DNA of 64,000 bases from CAJWOS01 sp964502005 (GTDB lineage Bacteria; Myxococcota_A; UBA796; UBA2385). Below are positions 52,463 through 61,721 of the stretch, one piece after another (position 1 is the first letter of the stretch; each line of letters starts with the position of its first letter). The stretch spans positions 62,001-126,000 of the forward strand of contig CAZCUX010000011.1 in the NCBI GenBank assembly GCA_964502005.1, given 5' to 3'. Made by a program: the position numbers and the translations under genes. The notes under the pieces were generated by a model that was not told the origin of the DNA, did no database searches, and saw nothing but the letters and a program-made list of their open reading frames with translations.

Positions 52463-53386
52463 ATGGGCATTGAGAGCGAAAGCATTTGGATGGACGGCAA
52501 GCTAGTGCCATTCGCGGATGCTCAGGTCCACGTCCTTAGCCATACGCTGCATTACGGATTGGGGGTTTTTGAGGGTATTCGCGCGTATACGCAACCCAAT
52601 GGCCAGCCGGGTGTGTTCCGCCTGGATGACCACCTGGAGCGCCTCATCGACTCGGCGCGGATGTGCCACATTCGGGTTCCGTATTCGTTAGAAGAGCTGC
52701 GCGCGGCTTGTCTCGAAACATTGGCGGCCAACCGCTTCAAGAGCGCCTACATTCGCCCGCTTATTTTCTTGGGAAGCGGCGCGATGGGCCTCGGTACGCG
52801 CGACAACAAGGTGCACACCGTCGTCGCTACGTGGGAGTGGGGCGCTTATTTGGGCGACGAAGGCTTGGCGAACGGGGTTCGGGTCGCGTGCTCGTCTTTT
52901 AGTCGGCACCACGTCAATGCCAACTTGCAGCGCGCGAAGGTGGTGGGGCACTACGTCAATTCGATTATGGCTCGCTATGAGGCCAACGATAATGGATATG
53001 ACGAAGCCATCATGCTCGACACCAGCGGTTTGGTGGCCGAGGGCACCGGCGAAAACATCTTCGTGGTGCGCAAAAACGTGGTGATGACCCCTCCTGTCAT
53101 CAATATTCTGGGCGGCATCACGCGCGACTCGGTGCTTGAGATCTTGGCCCATGAAGGCTACGACGTTCGCGAGCAGCAGTTCGGGCGAGACGCGCTGTAC
53201 ACCGCCGATGAGCTGTTTATGGTGGGTACCGCCGCAGAGGTCACACCCATTCGCTCCGTCGACCGCCGGGAAGTTGGCCCGCCAGGACCCGTCACCCAAC
53301 GTGTGCAAGACATCTATTTGCGCGGTGTGCGGGGTGAAGTCGACTGGATGCGCAACCGGGGATGGATCACTTCGTTGCCGGAATGA
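52463..53386 (+). CDS. ilvE: Branched-chain amino acid aminotransferase
   Basis: This PLP enzyme makes or degrades leucine, isoleucine and valine. The 307-residue protein is a fold-type IV aminotransferase. The catalytic Lys is Lys159 in LQRAKVVGHYVNS, followed by NGYDEAIMLD and VAEGTGENIFVV, which bind PLP. The N-terminal YGLGVFEGIRAY motif is typical of IlvE. ATG 52463 has CGGAG six bases upstream; a long in-frame extension is not coding. It is transcribed on its own, 205 bp after the M16 operon. Confidence 0.95.
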   Translation: MGIESESIWMDGKLVPFADAQVHVLSHTLHYGLGVFEGIRAYTQPNGQPGVFRLDDHLERLIDSARMCHIRVPYSLEELRAACLETLAANRFKSAYIRPLIFLGSGAMGLGTRDNKVHTVVATWEWGAYLGDEGLANGVRVACSSFSRHHVNANLQRAKVVGHYVNSIMARYEANDNGYDEAIMLDTSGLVAEGTGENIFVVRKNVVMTPPVINILGGITRDSVLEILAHEGYDVREQQFGRDALYTADELFMVGTAAEVTPIRSVDRREVGPPGPVTQRVQDIYLRGVRGEVDWMRNRGWITSLPE

Positions 53387-53518
53387 ACCAAGCGGATTCT
53401 TTTTGGGTTGCGGCGAACGTTGAAAGACGAGTGATGATGCGTGGTTTGGTTGTCCAATTTACGGTGAAATCGCGCTGTCATCTCTTTTGTCCTCTTTAGC
53501 CACACCGTCGTCGGTCCG

Positions 53519-55240
53519 ATGGGTAGGCTTCGTCGGGACGAACGGAGGTGGCGTTTGGCCCTGCTCTCGAATCGTGTGTGGTTGTCGGTGGTGGGTGTGT
53601 GCGGCTTGGTAGGCTGCACCGATAGTTTTGACGGAAAGGGTCAGGACACCCCCCAAGCCAATGTCGACTCCGAGTTTGAGCAAGCGAGCAACCTCGACGA
53701 TGAGTTTGCGCGTGCCGCGGCGGATTTCGACGTTCCCGTGCAGATTTTGCAGGCGGTGGCTTATGGCATGACCTCCTGGCAGATGGTGGAAGGCGAGGTC
53801 GAGTTCGAGGGCCGGAGCGCGCGCTTTGGCATCATGGGCGTGCCAGAAGAGCACCTCGAAGACCTCGGCGCCCGCTTGGGTGTGTCGGCGGCAGACGTCG
53901 CTTACGACCGTGAATCCAACATTCGCGCGGGCGCGATGCGCCTGACCGAGCTGGCCAACGGCATGGGCATCGACCGCGCCGATGTAGGCGCTTGGGCCCC
54001 CGCCGTCGCGCTGTTCGCCGACATCCCCGATGAAGATGGCCGCTCGTCCTTCGTCTATATGGATGTCTACCGGTTCCTCGAAGAAGGCATCGTGAGCGAG
54101 CTCGGCACCTTGCCGCCGATGGATGTGGAGATTGACTACCTCGAAACCCGCTCGGGGAGCACCGGCGGCGACGGACGCGGCGCTATCTGGCGTCCTTCGC
54201 CGAACTACTCGTCGCGTCCTACGTCAAGCATCGGCGAGCCCGCAATGGTCATCATTCACACCTGCGAAGGCAGCTATTCGGGCTGTTGGAGCTGGTTGAC
54301 CAACTCGTCTGCAGGGGTGAGCGCGCATTATGTCGTGAACTCCGATGGTACCGAAGTGTCGCAGCTGGTCGCGGAGTCCAACAAAGCGTGGCACATCGGT
54401 GCGTCCTACGAATGTGACCTCAACTCTGGCGTAGATTGCTGGCGCGACGGCTACTCGTCCAATCACTTCACCGTTGGCATCGAGCATGCGGGCTATTCGT
54501 CCCAGTCTACGTGGCATAGCGGCCTCCTGGACCGCTCGGCCAAGCTGGTATGCGATATTACCCGCACCTGGGGCATTCCGATTGACCGCTACCACGTTGT
54601 GGGGCACGGTCAGCTGCAACCGTACAACCGCGTCGACCCCGGCCCGAACTGGCCGTGGACCGACTACCTCGCGCGCGCTTCGTCCGCATGCGGTTCGAGC
54701 AGCAGCTCGGGCGGCTCGTCGTCGGGCGGCTCGTCGAGCGGCGGCTCGTCGAGCGGCGGCTCGTCGTCGGGGAGCACGTCCAGTGGCGGCACATCGACCA
54801 GTTCGTCGGCCATCGAAATCATTATCGACAGCAACAGCGCGGCCAACGGCGCCAACGCGGAAATCGAGGTTTCGTCGTATTGGACCGGTAGCAACAATGT
54901 TTCGGGCTATTACAACTCCGGCTATTGGTGGCGCTCTACGGACAGCAGCTCCGATTTGGCGAGCTTCTGGTTCTACCTCGACGCCCCTGCGCGCTTGACC
55001 GCCGATGCGTGGTGGCCGAGCGCCTCGGACCGCTCCCGCAACGCGCCGTTCATGGCCATCGATAGCAATGGAACCACGCTGGGCACGGTGGTGGTGGACC
55101 AACACGCAGATGGTCAGCGCTGGGTGGAGCTGGGCACTTGGAACTTCCCCGCAGGCTGGAACCGCATCGCGCTCTCGCGGTGGACCACCCCTGGCTACGT
55201 GGTCATCGCGGATGCCGTGCGGGTTCGTACCGCTCGCTGA
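53519..55240 (+). CDS. N-acetylmuramoyl-L-alanine amidase lipoprotein with golvesin-like C-terminus
   Basis: The 573-residue protein has a long N-region signal with lipobox GLVGC. A helical domain (residues 45-210) follows that may be an inactive lysozyme-like or binding unit. Next is an Amidase_2 domain (residues about 215-385) with AMVIIHTCEG (zinc His), SAHYVVNSDG, VGIEHAGY and VVGHGQLQPYNRVDPGPNW (second His and Asp ligands). A Ser/Gly-repeat linker (about 392-435) leads to a C-terminal beta domain with IDSNSAANG at its start and VVIADAVRV at its end, typical of golvesin-like domains. It cleaves the stem peptide from peptidoglycan. It overlaps the next gene (TGATG). Confidence 0.87.
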   Translation: MGRLRRDERRWRLALLSNRVWLSVVGVCGLVGCTDSFDGKGQDTPQANVDSEFEQASNLDDEFARAAADFDVPVQILQAVAYGMTSWQMVEGEVEFEGRSARFGIMGVPEEHLEDLGARLGVSAADVAYDRESNIRAGAMRLTELANGMGIDRADVGAWAPAVALFADIPDEDGRSSFVYMDVYRFLEEGIVSELGTLPPMDVEIDYLETRSGSTGGDGRGAIWRPSPNYSSRPTSSIGEPAMVIIHTCEGSYSGCWSWLTNSSAGVSAHYVVNSDGTEVSQLVAESNKAWHIGASYECDLNSGVDCWRDGYSSNHFTVGIEHAGYSSQSTWHSGLLDRSAKLVCDITRTWGIPIDRYHVVGHGQLQPYNRVDPGPNWPWTDYLARASSACGSSSSSGGSSSGGSSSGGSSSGGSSSGSTSSGGTSTSSSAIEIIIDSNSAANGANAEIEVSSYWTGSNNVSGYYNSGYWWRSTDSSSDLASFWFYLDAPARLTADAWWPSASDRSRNAPFMAIDSNGTTLGTVVVDQHADGQRWVELGTWNFPAGWNRIALSRWTTPGYVVIADAVRVRTAR

Positions 55241-56346
55241 TGGCGCGCGCGCGGATGTTGGGCCGCGTAGGGGGGCTCGTCCTGGCACCGTGCGGCGTCG
55301 CGTGCACGGCGGAGGGGCCGCCTACCGTTGCCGCGTTGCCGCCGCTTGCGGGCCGATTGGTGTGGGCTACGGATGCCGATGGCCCGCTCTCTGTCTGGGC
55401 GAAGGCAGCGCCAAATGCCGATGCCGAGCGTATTTCCCCGGAAGACGACGCTTCTTGGTTTCCGGGGCCCGTCGGCGCGCAGTCGCAGATGGTGCTGACC
55501 CGCGCCGAGGATGGGCCGGGCGAGCACCATGTCGAGCAGCTTTGGGTGCGGACCTACGACGGAATCCTGACGCCTGCGAGCCCAGTCGCGCGCGCGGTCC
55601 GCAATCCTCGGTGGGCGGCCGATGGCTCGCTTGTCTTTGGGTCATCGGAAAACAGCTTTCGGGACATCTACCGCAGCGTGCCCGGTGGGGGTTTCGTCCG
55701 CCTGACCAACCACCCGCCTGGCTGTTTCGAGCCGGATATTTGGGGCGAAAACGTCGTGATGGCGTGTAGTGGCGCCGACGTTGACCTCCATTGGGTGCCG
55801 CTCTCTAGCGAATCCGGCGCAGTAGACGCGGCGCCTGCGGTTTGGATGGTGCGCAAGGGTGAGGACATGCGCCCAACGGTGCACCCGAACGGTGGCTCGT
55901 TGGCGTTTGTCGCCGGGCAAGATTCGCGCTTGGCGCTGTGGATGGCCCGCGCGGATGCCAGAGGGGCGGGCCCGGTGTGGTTCCCGGAACCCGACGAAGA
56001 AATTGTCCCCGAGCAAGGCTTGGCGTGGTCACCCGATGGCCGCTTGCTCGCGCTCGTGGTGCGTCGGCAGGGGGGGCAGCCTGAAGTCCGTGTGCTCGCG
56101 GTTGTCGACGCCGATGGCCAGTTTGCGACGACCGCGCTCCCCCGAGCGCCCTGGATGGTGCGTTCCGAGACCCCCGTTTGGGCGCCGGACGGCACGCTCT
56201 TCGTGACGCACGATGAGGGTCGAAACGCCGACGTCGTGCGTGTTGACGTGCAAACCGGCCAGGTCGAGACCTGGGCTTCGACGGATGCCCTCGAGTGGTT
56301 GCCGCGCGTGTGGCCTCGTGCGGTGTCGCAGATCTCTCGGCCGTAG
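55240..56346 (+). CDS. TolB-like beta-propeller lipoprotein
   Basis: The 368-residue protein starts with a signal peptide whose lipobox is GVAC. It contains repeated PD40/TolB-like motifs (RWAADGSLVFGSSENSFRDIY, TVHPNGGSLAFVAGQDSRL, AWSPDGRLLALVVR, VWAPDGTLFVT) predicted to form a propeller. Its start overlaps the amidase stop by one base, so the two are co-translated. A periplasmic scaffold or sensor for the amidase is plausible, but no direct evidence exists. A terminator follows. Confidence 0.78.
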   Translation: MARARMLGRVGGLVLAPCGVACTAEGPPTVAALPPLAGRLVWATDADGPLSVWAKAAPNADAERISPEDDASWFPGPVGAQSQMVLTRAEDGPGEHHVEQLWVRTYDGILTPASPVARAVRNPRWAADGSLVFGSSENSFRDIYRSVPGGGFVRLTNHPPGCFEPDIWGENVVMACSGADVDLHWVPLSSESGAVDAAPAVWMVRKGEDMRPTVHPNGGSLAFVAGQDSRLALWMARADARGAGPVWFPEPDEEIVPEQGLAWSPDGRLLALVVRRQGGQPEVRVLAVVDADGQFATTALPRAPWMVRSETPVWAPDGTLFVTHDEGRNADVVRVDVQTGQVETWASTDALEWLPRVWPRAVSQISRP

Positions 56347-56401
56347 CCCGCGGAGCGACGTGCGGGCGCGCGACCTGTTTTGGGTGTTGGTCATTTGCGC
56401 G

Positions 56402-56429
56402 GACCGGCCGGTGGGCGCCCCGGTCTGCT
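56402..56429 (+). terminator. Intrinsic terminator of the amidase operon
   Basis: GACCGG (56402-56407) pairs with CCGGTC (56420-56425), with a GGCGCC inner palindrome, and is followed by TGCTTTT. It separates the amidase operon from the formate dehydrogenase operon. Confidence 0.65.
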
Positions 56430-56551
56430 TTTGTCACGTAGAATGGGGCCTTCCGTGCTCTTTGGTGGTCAACCGGGGCCAATCGTGCCACGATACCTTC
56501 GCGCCTCATTTGCTGGGGCGCAGCGGGCTTTGTCTCCCAAGGTGATGCGCA

Positions 56552-58126
56552 ATGGAAAAGAAGGGCGCCCGTCGCGACCAAATCTTCGCGCTCCTCGACC
56601 ACGCGCCGGCTCTCACGGCGGAGGTGGTGCGGGATGTAGCGCGCCAAACCGGCGTTCCCGAGGCCGACGTTTGGGGAGCGGCGCGGTTTTATACGTTGCT
56701 TGCCCGCCCGGATGCGGGGGTTCGCGTATGCCAGGGTCCGAGTTGCCAGATTTCGGGCGCGTCCGATTGGCTCGCCGACCTCCAAGCGTCGGGTGTGGCC
56801 CACGAAGCGGTCAGCTGTTTGGGACAGTGCGACCGCGCGCCCGCCGCGTTGGTCCCCAGCAAGGAGGCGCCTTCCGGTTTTGTGCTCGAAGCCAAGGGGC
56901 CACGCGGCGCGGTGACGCCCGACAGCCCCCATCTGGTGGTGAACCTCGGCGGCGTCGACACGTGCAGCTATGAAGCCTTGGCCCATGCGCGCGTGGTCGG
57001 GCCGGCGGCGGTCCTGGATGCGCTCGAGCAGGCGGGGCTGCAAGGCCGAGGGGGCGCAGGTTTTCCCGCCCATATCAAGTGGCGAAGTGTGGTGGGACAG
57101 CCCAATCCTACCCGCTATGTCGTGGTCAACGCCGACGAAGCGGAGCCTGGCACCTTCAAAGACCGCGAGTGTATGCTCCGCCGGCCCCATCAGGTCCTCG
57201 AAGGGCTAGCGATTGCGGCGTGGACCATCGGCGCGACAGAAGCGTGGATTTATGTCCGCGGCGAGTTCCCCGAAGAGCGCCAGAGTCTCGAGCGCGCCCA
57301 TCGTGCGGCGGGGCCTGTGTTGGATTGGCTTCAACTGCACTTTGTCTCGGGGCACGGCGCGTATATTTGCGGCGAAGAGACTGCGTTGTTAGAATCGATT
57401 GAAGGTCGGCGTGGTATGCCACGTTTGAAGCCGCCGTTCCCAACGGAATCTGGCCTTTTTGGCAAGCCTACGCTCATCCACAACGTAGAATCCTTGTCGT
57501 GTGTCCCCCAAATCGTGCTGCGGGGCGGCGCGTGGTTCCGCGCGTTGGGGCGCACTGAAGCCGGTACAAAGCTGTATTGTATTTCCGGTCATGTGGTTCA
57601 TCCGGGAGTTTACGAGCTTCCGCTGGGTGTCACCCTCGACGAGCTGGTCGAAGCGGCAGGGGGATACGTGGGCACGCCGCGCGCGTTTTCGCCCGGTGGT
57701 GCGTCGGCGGGGTTCTTGGACATGTCCCACCGAAATGTGCCGCTCGACTTCCGTAGCTTGCCGCGTCTCGGCTCTATGCTCGGAAGCGCAGGCGTCGTCG
57801 TCTTCAACGACACCGTTGACATGGCCGTGGCAGCCCGCTGGAGCACGGTGTTCTTCGAGGACGAGTCGTGTGGACAATGTGCGCCTTGCCGAATCGGCTG
57901 TCAGGTGTTGCGCCAATCGGTCGACCGCTACCTCGACTCGGGCGATGTGTCGCATCTTTCGGTGGTGGACGACGTCGCGTTTGCGTTAGAAGAAGGCTCG
58001 ATTTGCGGCCTCGGAATGGTGGCGCATCTGCCGCTCGTGTCCGCGCGTCGCTGGTTCCCCGAAGATTTCCGCAGCCGGTCGACAGCGGCTCCGAATGTAG
58101 GCGATTCCACGGGAGGTTGTCCGTGA
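56552..58126 (+). CDS. NAD-linked formate dehydrogenase, fused NuoE/NuoF-type (FdsG-FdsB) subunit
   Basis: This subunit takes electrons from the catalytic subunit and reduces NAD+. The 524-residue protein fuses a thioredoxin-like 2Fe-2S domain (residues 1-105; Cys60, 65, 89, 93) to a NuoF-like part. The latter has the NADH-binding GRGGAG (165-170), FMN-binding NADEAEPGTFKD (193-204) and a 4Fe-4S cluster (Cys440, 443, 446, 485). In many operons these are two genes. It overlaps the catalytic gene by 4 bp (GTGA), so the two form one enzyme. The ATG at 56552 has AAGGTGA upstream. Confidence 0.9.
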   Translation: MEKKGARRDQIFALLDHAPALTAEVVRDVARQTGVPEADVWGAARFYTLLARPDAGVRVCQGPSCQISGASDWLADLQASGVAHEAVSCLGQCDRAPAALVPSKEAPSGFVLEAKGPRGAVTPDSPHLVVNLGGVDTCSYEALAHARVVGPAAVLDALEQAGLQGRGGAGFPAHIKWRSVVGQPNPTRYVVVNADEAEPGTFKDRECMLRRPHQVLEGLAIAAWTIGATEAWIYVRGEFPEERQSLERAHRAAGPVLDWLQLHFVSGHGAYICGEETALLESIEGRRGMPRLKPPFPTESGLFGKPTLIHNVESLSCVPQIVLRGGAWFRALGRTEAGTKLYCISGHVVHPGVYELPLGVTLDELVEAAGGYVGTPRAFSPGGASAGFLDMSHRNVPLDFRSLPRLGSMLGSAGVVVFNDTVDMAVAARWSTVFFEDESCGQCAPCRIGCQVLRQSVDRYLDSGDVSHLSVVDDVAFALEEGSICGLGMVAHLPLVSARRWFPEDFRSRSTAAPNVGDSTGGCP

Positions 58127-60858
58127 ACCAACGTGCCGACGCAGACGTTCAGTCCTTTACGCTCACCGTAGATGGCGAAACCATTGACGCCAGGCCCGGC
58201 GACACCCTTTTGGATGTGGCCAACCGGCTCGGTCGACATGTCCCGACCTTGTGCCACGACCCCCGCCTCGACCCTGCCGGCGCCTGCCGGGCTTGCTTGG
58301 TAGAGGTGGAGGGCCAGCGCCGCTTGCAGCCTGCTTGTGCGTACAAAGCGGCGCCGGGGATGGTGGTCCACACCCAAAATCCTCGCATCGAGCGCCATCG
58401 GCAGGTCTTGTTGGGCTTGTATTTGTCCGACCACTCCCTCGACGCCGACGGCCTCCCCACCGAAGGCCCCAATGGAAACGCACTCCGCGCGTGGGCCAAG
58501 GACACCCCCGGTATTCCGCGGTTTCCGCCCGTCCAAGCGCCGCGTGCGGGTCGCCCTGACCCCAACCCGTATATTGGCTTCAATCCGGATGCGTGCATCT
58601 TATGTGCGCGCTGTGTGCGGTATTGCGACGAAGTCGAGGCTGTCAGCGCGATTACGATAAGCGAGCGGGGAAGCGCGGCGACCATTACCACCGCCGCCAA
58701 CGTGAGCCTGCTGCAATCGTCGTGTGAGTTGTGCGGCGGCTGTATCGCGACTTGTCCCACCGGTGCGATGTTCGAGAAAAAGGCACCGTTGCTTCCATTG
58801 GCGCAAGTCAAGAAAGTCCGCACCACCTGCAATTTCTGCGGTGTTGGCTGCCAGCTTGACCTCAACGTCGCCGATGGGCGGGTGGTCAAGGTGACCTCGC
58901 CCCCTCCCGGCGAGACGGTCAACGACGGCAACCTGTGCGTCAAGGGGCGCTTCGCCTACGACTTTATCCATCACGGCGACCGTCTCACCGACCCACTCGT
59001 GCGCGGTGAAGACGGGCAGTTCTACCCGACGACGTGGCCAGAAGCCCTTGCGCGGGCCGCAAAGGGCCTCAAGGGCGTTGCCGACCGCTATGGTCCCAAT
59101 TCTGTGGGTTTTGTGTCGTCGAGTCGCTGCACAGGCGAAGAGAACTATTTGGTGCAAAAGCTCGCGCGGGCCGCATTTGGCACCAATAATTGCCACCAGT
59201 GTGCGGCAACGTGACACGCGCCTACCGTCGCCGGTCTGGTGACAATGTTTGGTGCGGGCGCGATGACGAACAGCATCCCCGAAATTCGGGACGCAGACGT
59301 CCTTTTTGTGATTGGTAGCAATACCACCGAAGCCCATCCGATTATCGCGATGGAGATGAAACGTGCCGTACGGCGCGGTGCGAAGCTCATTGTCGCCGAC
59401 CCGCGCGCGATTTGGCTGAGCGAAGTGGCCGACATCCACCTCCAGCTCAAGCCAGGAACCGACGTCTGGCTGCTCAACGCCATCGCCCACGTCATCATCG
59501 GCGAGGGCTTGTGCGACGAGACCTTCATCACCCAGCACACCGAGAACTTCGATGCCGTGCGGGCGGCGGTCGCGGCCTACGACCCCGAGTCGGCGGAAGA
59601 AGTCACCGGTGTGCCTGCCGACGACATTCGCGCGGCCGCGCGTTTGTACGCGACCACGCGTAAGGCGGGCATCTATTATACGTTGGGCATTACCGAGCAT
59701 AGTCACGGCACGGACAACGTCTATGCCTTGGCCAACTTGGTGTTGATGACCGGCCACCTCGGCGTGCGCTCGGCGGGCATGAACCCGTTGCGCGGGCAAA
59801 ACAACGTCCAAGGCGCCAATGACGCCGGCGCGAGCCCGATATTTTTGCCGGGCTACCAGCGGGTGTCGGACGCGGTCGCCTTGGAGCGGTTCGCAAACGC
59901 GTGGGGCTGCGACTTGTCGCCCGACGACGGCATGAACCTCAACGTCATGATGAAGGCCCTTGGCACCGGCATTCGCGCGTTGTTTGTCATGGGCGAAGAT
60001 ATTGTCCTGAGCGAGCCCAACACCGCGCACATCGAAGAGGGGATGAACCAGCTCGATTTCGTGGTTGTGCAAGACATCTTCTTCAACGAGACCTGCCGGT
60101 TTGCAGACGTCATCCTCCCTGCATCGTGTTTTGCGGAAAAAGACGGCGTATTCACGAACTCCGACCGCAGGGTCCAGCGTGTTCGCAAAGCCGTCGAGCC
60201 ACCGGGACAAGCCCGCGCCGACTGGGAGATTCTGTGCGACTTGGCGCGCGCCGTGGGCTACCCGATGCCCCATTATGCGTCGCCAGCCGAGATTTATGAC
60301 GAAATGGCGGCGCTTTCGCCGAAGTTCGCCGGTATCAGCCATGCGCGGATTGAACGCGAAGGCGGCCTCCAGTGGCCGTGCGAGTCCCCCGATGACCCCG
60401 GCACGCCCACGCTGCACGGCGATGGCCCGCTCAAGGGCAAAGCGACCTTCCAAGCGGTTGCCTATCGGCCAAGCGCCGAGCTTCCCGATGATGGCTGGCC
60501 GTTTGTGCTGTCAACCGGACGTACGCTGTACCACTACAACGCCGCCACGCAGACCCGCCGCGATTCTGGACCTGCCCTCAAGCAGCCGGAAAACTTCGTG
60601 GAGGTCCATCCAAAGGATGGCCGGCGTCTGGGCGTAGAAGACGGCGAGCGGGTGCGTGTGTCCACGCGTCGGGGGGCGGTCGAGGCCAAGGTGGTGCTCA
60701 CCCGCAAGATGCGCCGGGGCTGTATTTGGATGCCATTGCACTTCTCGGAGTCCATGGCCAATCACCTCACGAACGACGTGGGCGACGCAGTCACCGGCAC
60801 CGCCGAATACAAGGTGTGCGCCGCGCGGATTGACCGTTTGCGGCCGACCGTGGGGTAG
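58123..60858 (+). CDS. fdhA: Selenocysteine-containing formate dehydrogenase catalytic subunit
   Basis: This molybdenum/tungsten enzyme oxidises formate to CO2. The gene must be read through the in-frame TGA at 59212-59214, which encodes selenocysteine 364 directly before HAPTVAGL, the position of Sec in known formate dehydrogenases. Domains in order: 2Fe-2S ferredoxin (Cys44, 55, 58, 72), two ferredoxin-type 4Fe-4S clusters (Cys158-168, 201-211), the 4Fe-4S of the catalytic domain (Cys236, 239, 243, 272) and the molybdopterin domains to residue 911. A GTG start with GGGAGG upstream overlaps the previous gene. Without Sec decoding it would be called as two broken genes. Confidence 0.93.
59212..59243 (+). 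promoter_or_regulatory. UGA selenocysteine codon with bacterial SECIS hairpin
   Basis: TGA (59212-59214) is followed 12 bases later by GTCGCC (59227-59232), loop GGTCT (59233-59237) and GGTGAC (59238-59243), a 6-bp stem with one G-U pair. The loop starts 18 bases after the TGA, the same spacing and loop sequence as in E. coli fdhF. SelB would bind the loop. Confidence 0.92.
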
Positions 60859-60867
60859 CGGGTGCAG

Positions 60868-60900
60868 GGGACCGTCTCCCCGTAGGTGGGGGGCGGTCCC
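60868..60900 (+). terminator. Hairpin at the end of the formate dehydrogenase operon
   Basis: GGGACCG (60868-60874) pairs with CGGTCCC (60894-60900), with an inner CTCCCC/GGGG stem. It begins 10 bp after the stop codon and has no T-run. Confidence 0.6.
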
Positions 60901-60994
60901 GTGGCCTATCGTCGCGGGCCCGAACTACGCGCGGACCAACGGCGTCTCGCCTTGGCGGGTTCGCCCACCTGCGCTGTGGCGCCCAAAATCGAAA

Positions 60995-61010
60995 CTGAAT
61001 CGCGATTCAG
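60995..61010. repeat. 16-bp perfect palindrome over the kinase stop codon
   Basis: CTGAATCGCGATTCAG is a perfect palindrome with no spacer, overlapping the last codons and stop of the convergent kinase gene. It could be a protein-binding site or a small transcription-end hairpin; no T-run follows on either strand. Confidence 0.5.
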
Positions 61011-61690
61011 CGAAACAGATTTAGCTGGTGGTCGCCGCCGGGCGGACGATACGGGGTAGGCGCGCCGGGGACAGGTCGGCCGTCCATCCAGCCCTTGATG
61101 ATGCGCAAAATCTCGCGCTTGCCCGAGTCGTCGGTGGTGGACGTGTAGTCGATGGACGTGGTGTCGAGGACGTAGACCGGCGCGTGATGGTAGCGGTTCC
61201 AAAGCTGGTAGTACCGCTTGCGCAAGCTGTCGAGGTAGTCGGGCTTGATGACCAACTCGGCGGCGATATTTCGCTTGGCGATGCGGCTCATGATGACCTC
61301 GGTGGGCGCATCCAAGAACAGCACAAAGTCCGGATGGGGCGCGCTTGTGCCCAGCATCCGCGCGAAGCGGTCGTACAGCGCGAGCTCGTCGCCGGTGAGG
61401 GTTTCTTCGGCGAAGAGTCTGTCTTTTTGGAAGATGTAGTCGGCGACGACCAGCTCGTCGAACAGGTCCGTTTGCCGCAACGAGAGCTGCTGGGCCGACC
61501 GGCTCGCAAGGTAGAACATCTGCGCGGGAAACGCGTAACGGTCTTTGTTGTCGTAAAACGACGCCAAGAACGGATTGTGCTCCCACGGCTCCAAAATCAG
61601 CCGCGCGCCCCACTCCGTCGCCAGCAGGCGGCTGAGGGACGTTTTGCCGACGCCAATGAGGCCTTCAATGGCAATGAAGCGACGGGGCAT
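61007..61690 (-). CDS. Deoxynucleoside kinase
   Basis: The 227-residue cytosolic enzyme phosphorylates a deoxynucleoside (deoxyadenosine, deoxyguanosine or related) for salvage. The P-loop is EGLIGVGKTSL near residue 9. EPWEHNPFLASFYDN, the ADYIFQKDRLFA segment with its catalytic region, and the lid region RIAKRNIAAE match the dCK/dGK family. ATG 61690 gives the P-loop close to the N-terminus as expected; the frame extends upstream without support. It converges on the formate dehydrogenase operon. Confidence 0.88.
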   Translation of the reverse strand: MPRRFIAIEGLIGVGKTSLSRLLATEWGARLILEPWEHNPFLASFYDNKDRYAFPAQMFYLASRSAQQLSLRQTDLFDELVVADYIFQKDRLFAEETLTGDELALYDRFARMLGTSAPHPDFVLFLDAPTEVIMSRIAKRNIAAELVIKPDYLDSLRKRYYQLWNRYHHAPVYVLDTTSIDYTSTTDDSGKREILRIIKGWMDGRPVPGAPTPYRPPGGDHQLNLFR

Positions 61691-61721
61691 CGGCAGTCCG
61701 GGGTAGGGGTTGGCGGGTTTC

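Noticed and set aside
54700..54800. Short tandem repeats that look CRISPR-like
   Set aside because: They are in-frame Ser/Gly codons of the amidase linker, with no spacers.
59212..59238. Reading the formate dehydrogenase as two genes or a pseudogene broken by a stop
   Set aside because: The frame is unchanged on both sides, the TGA is at the conserved Sec position and a matching SECIS hairpin follows.
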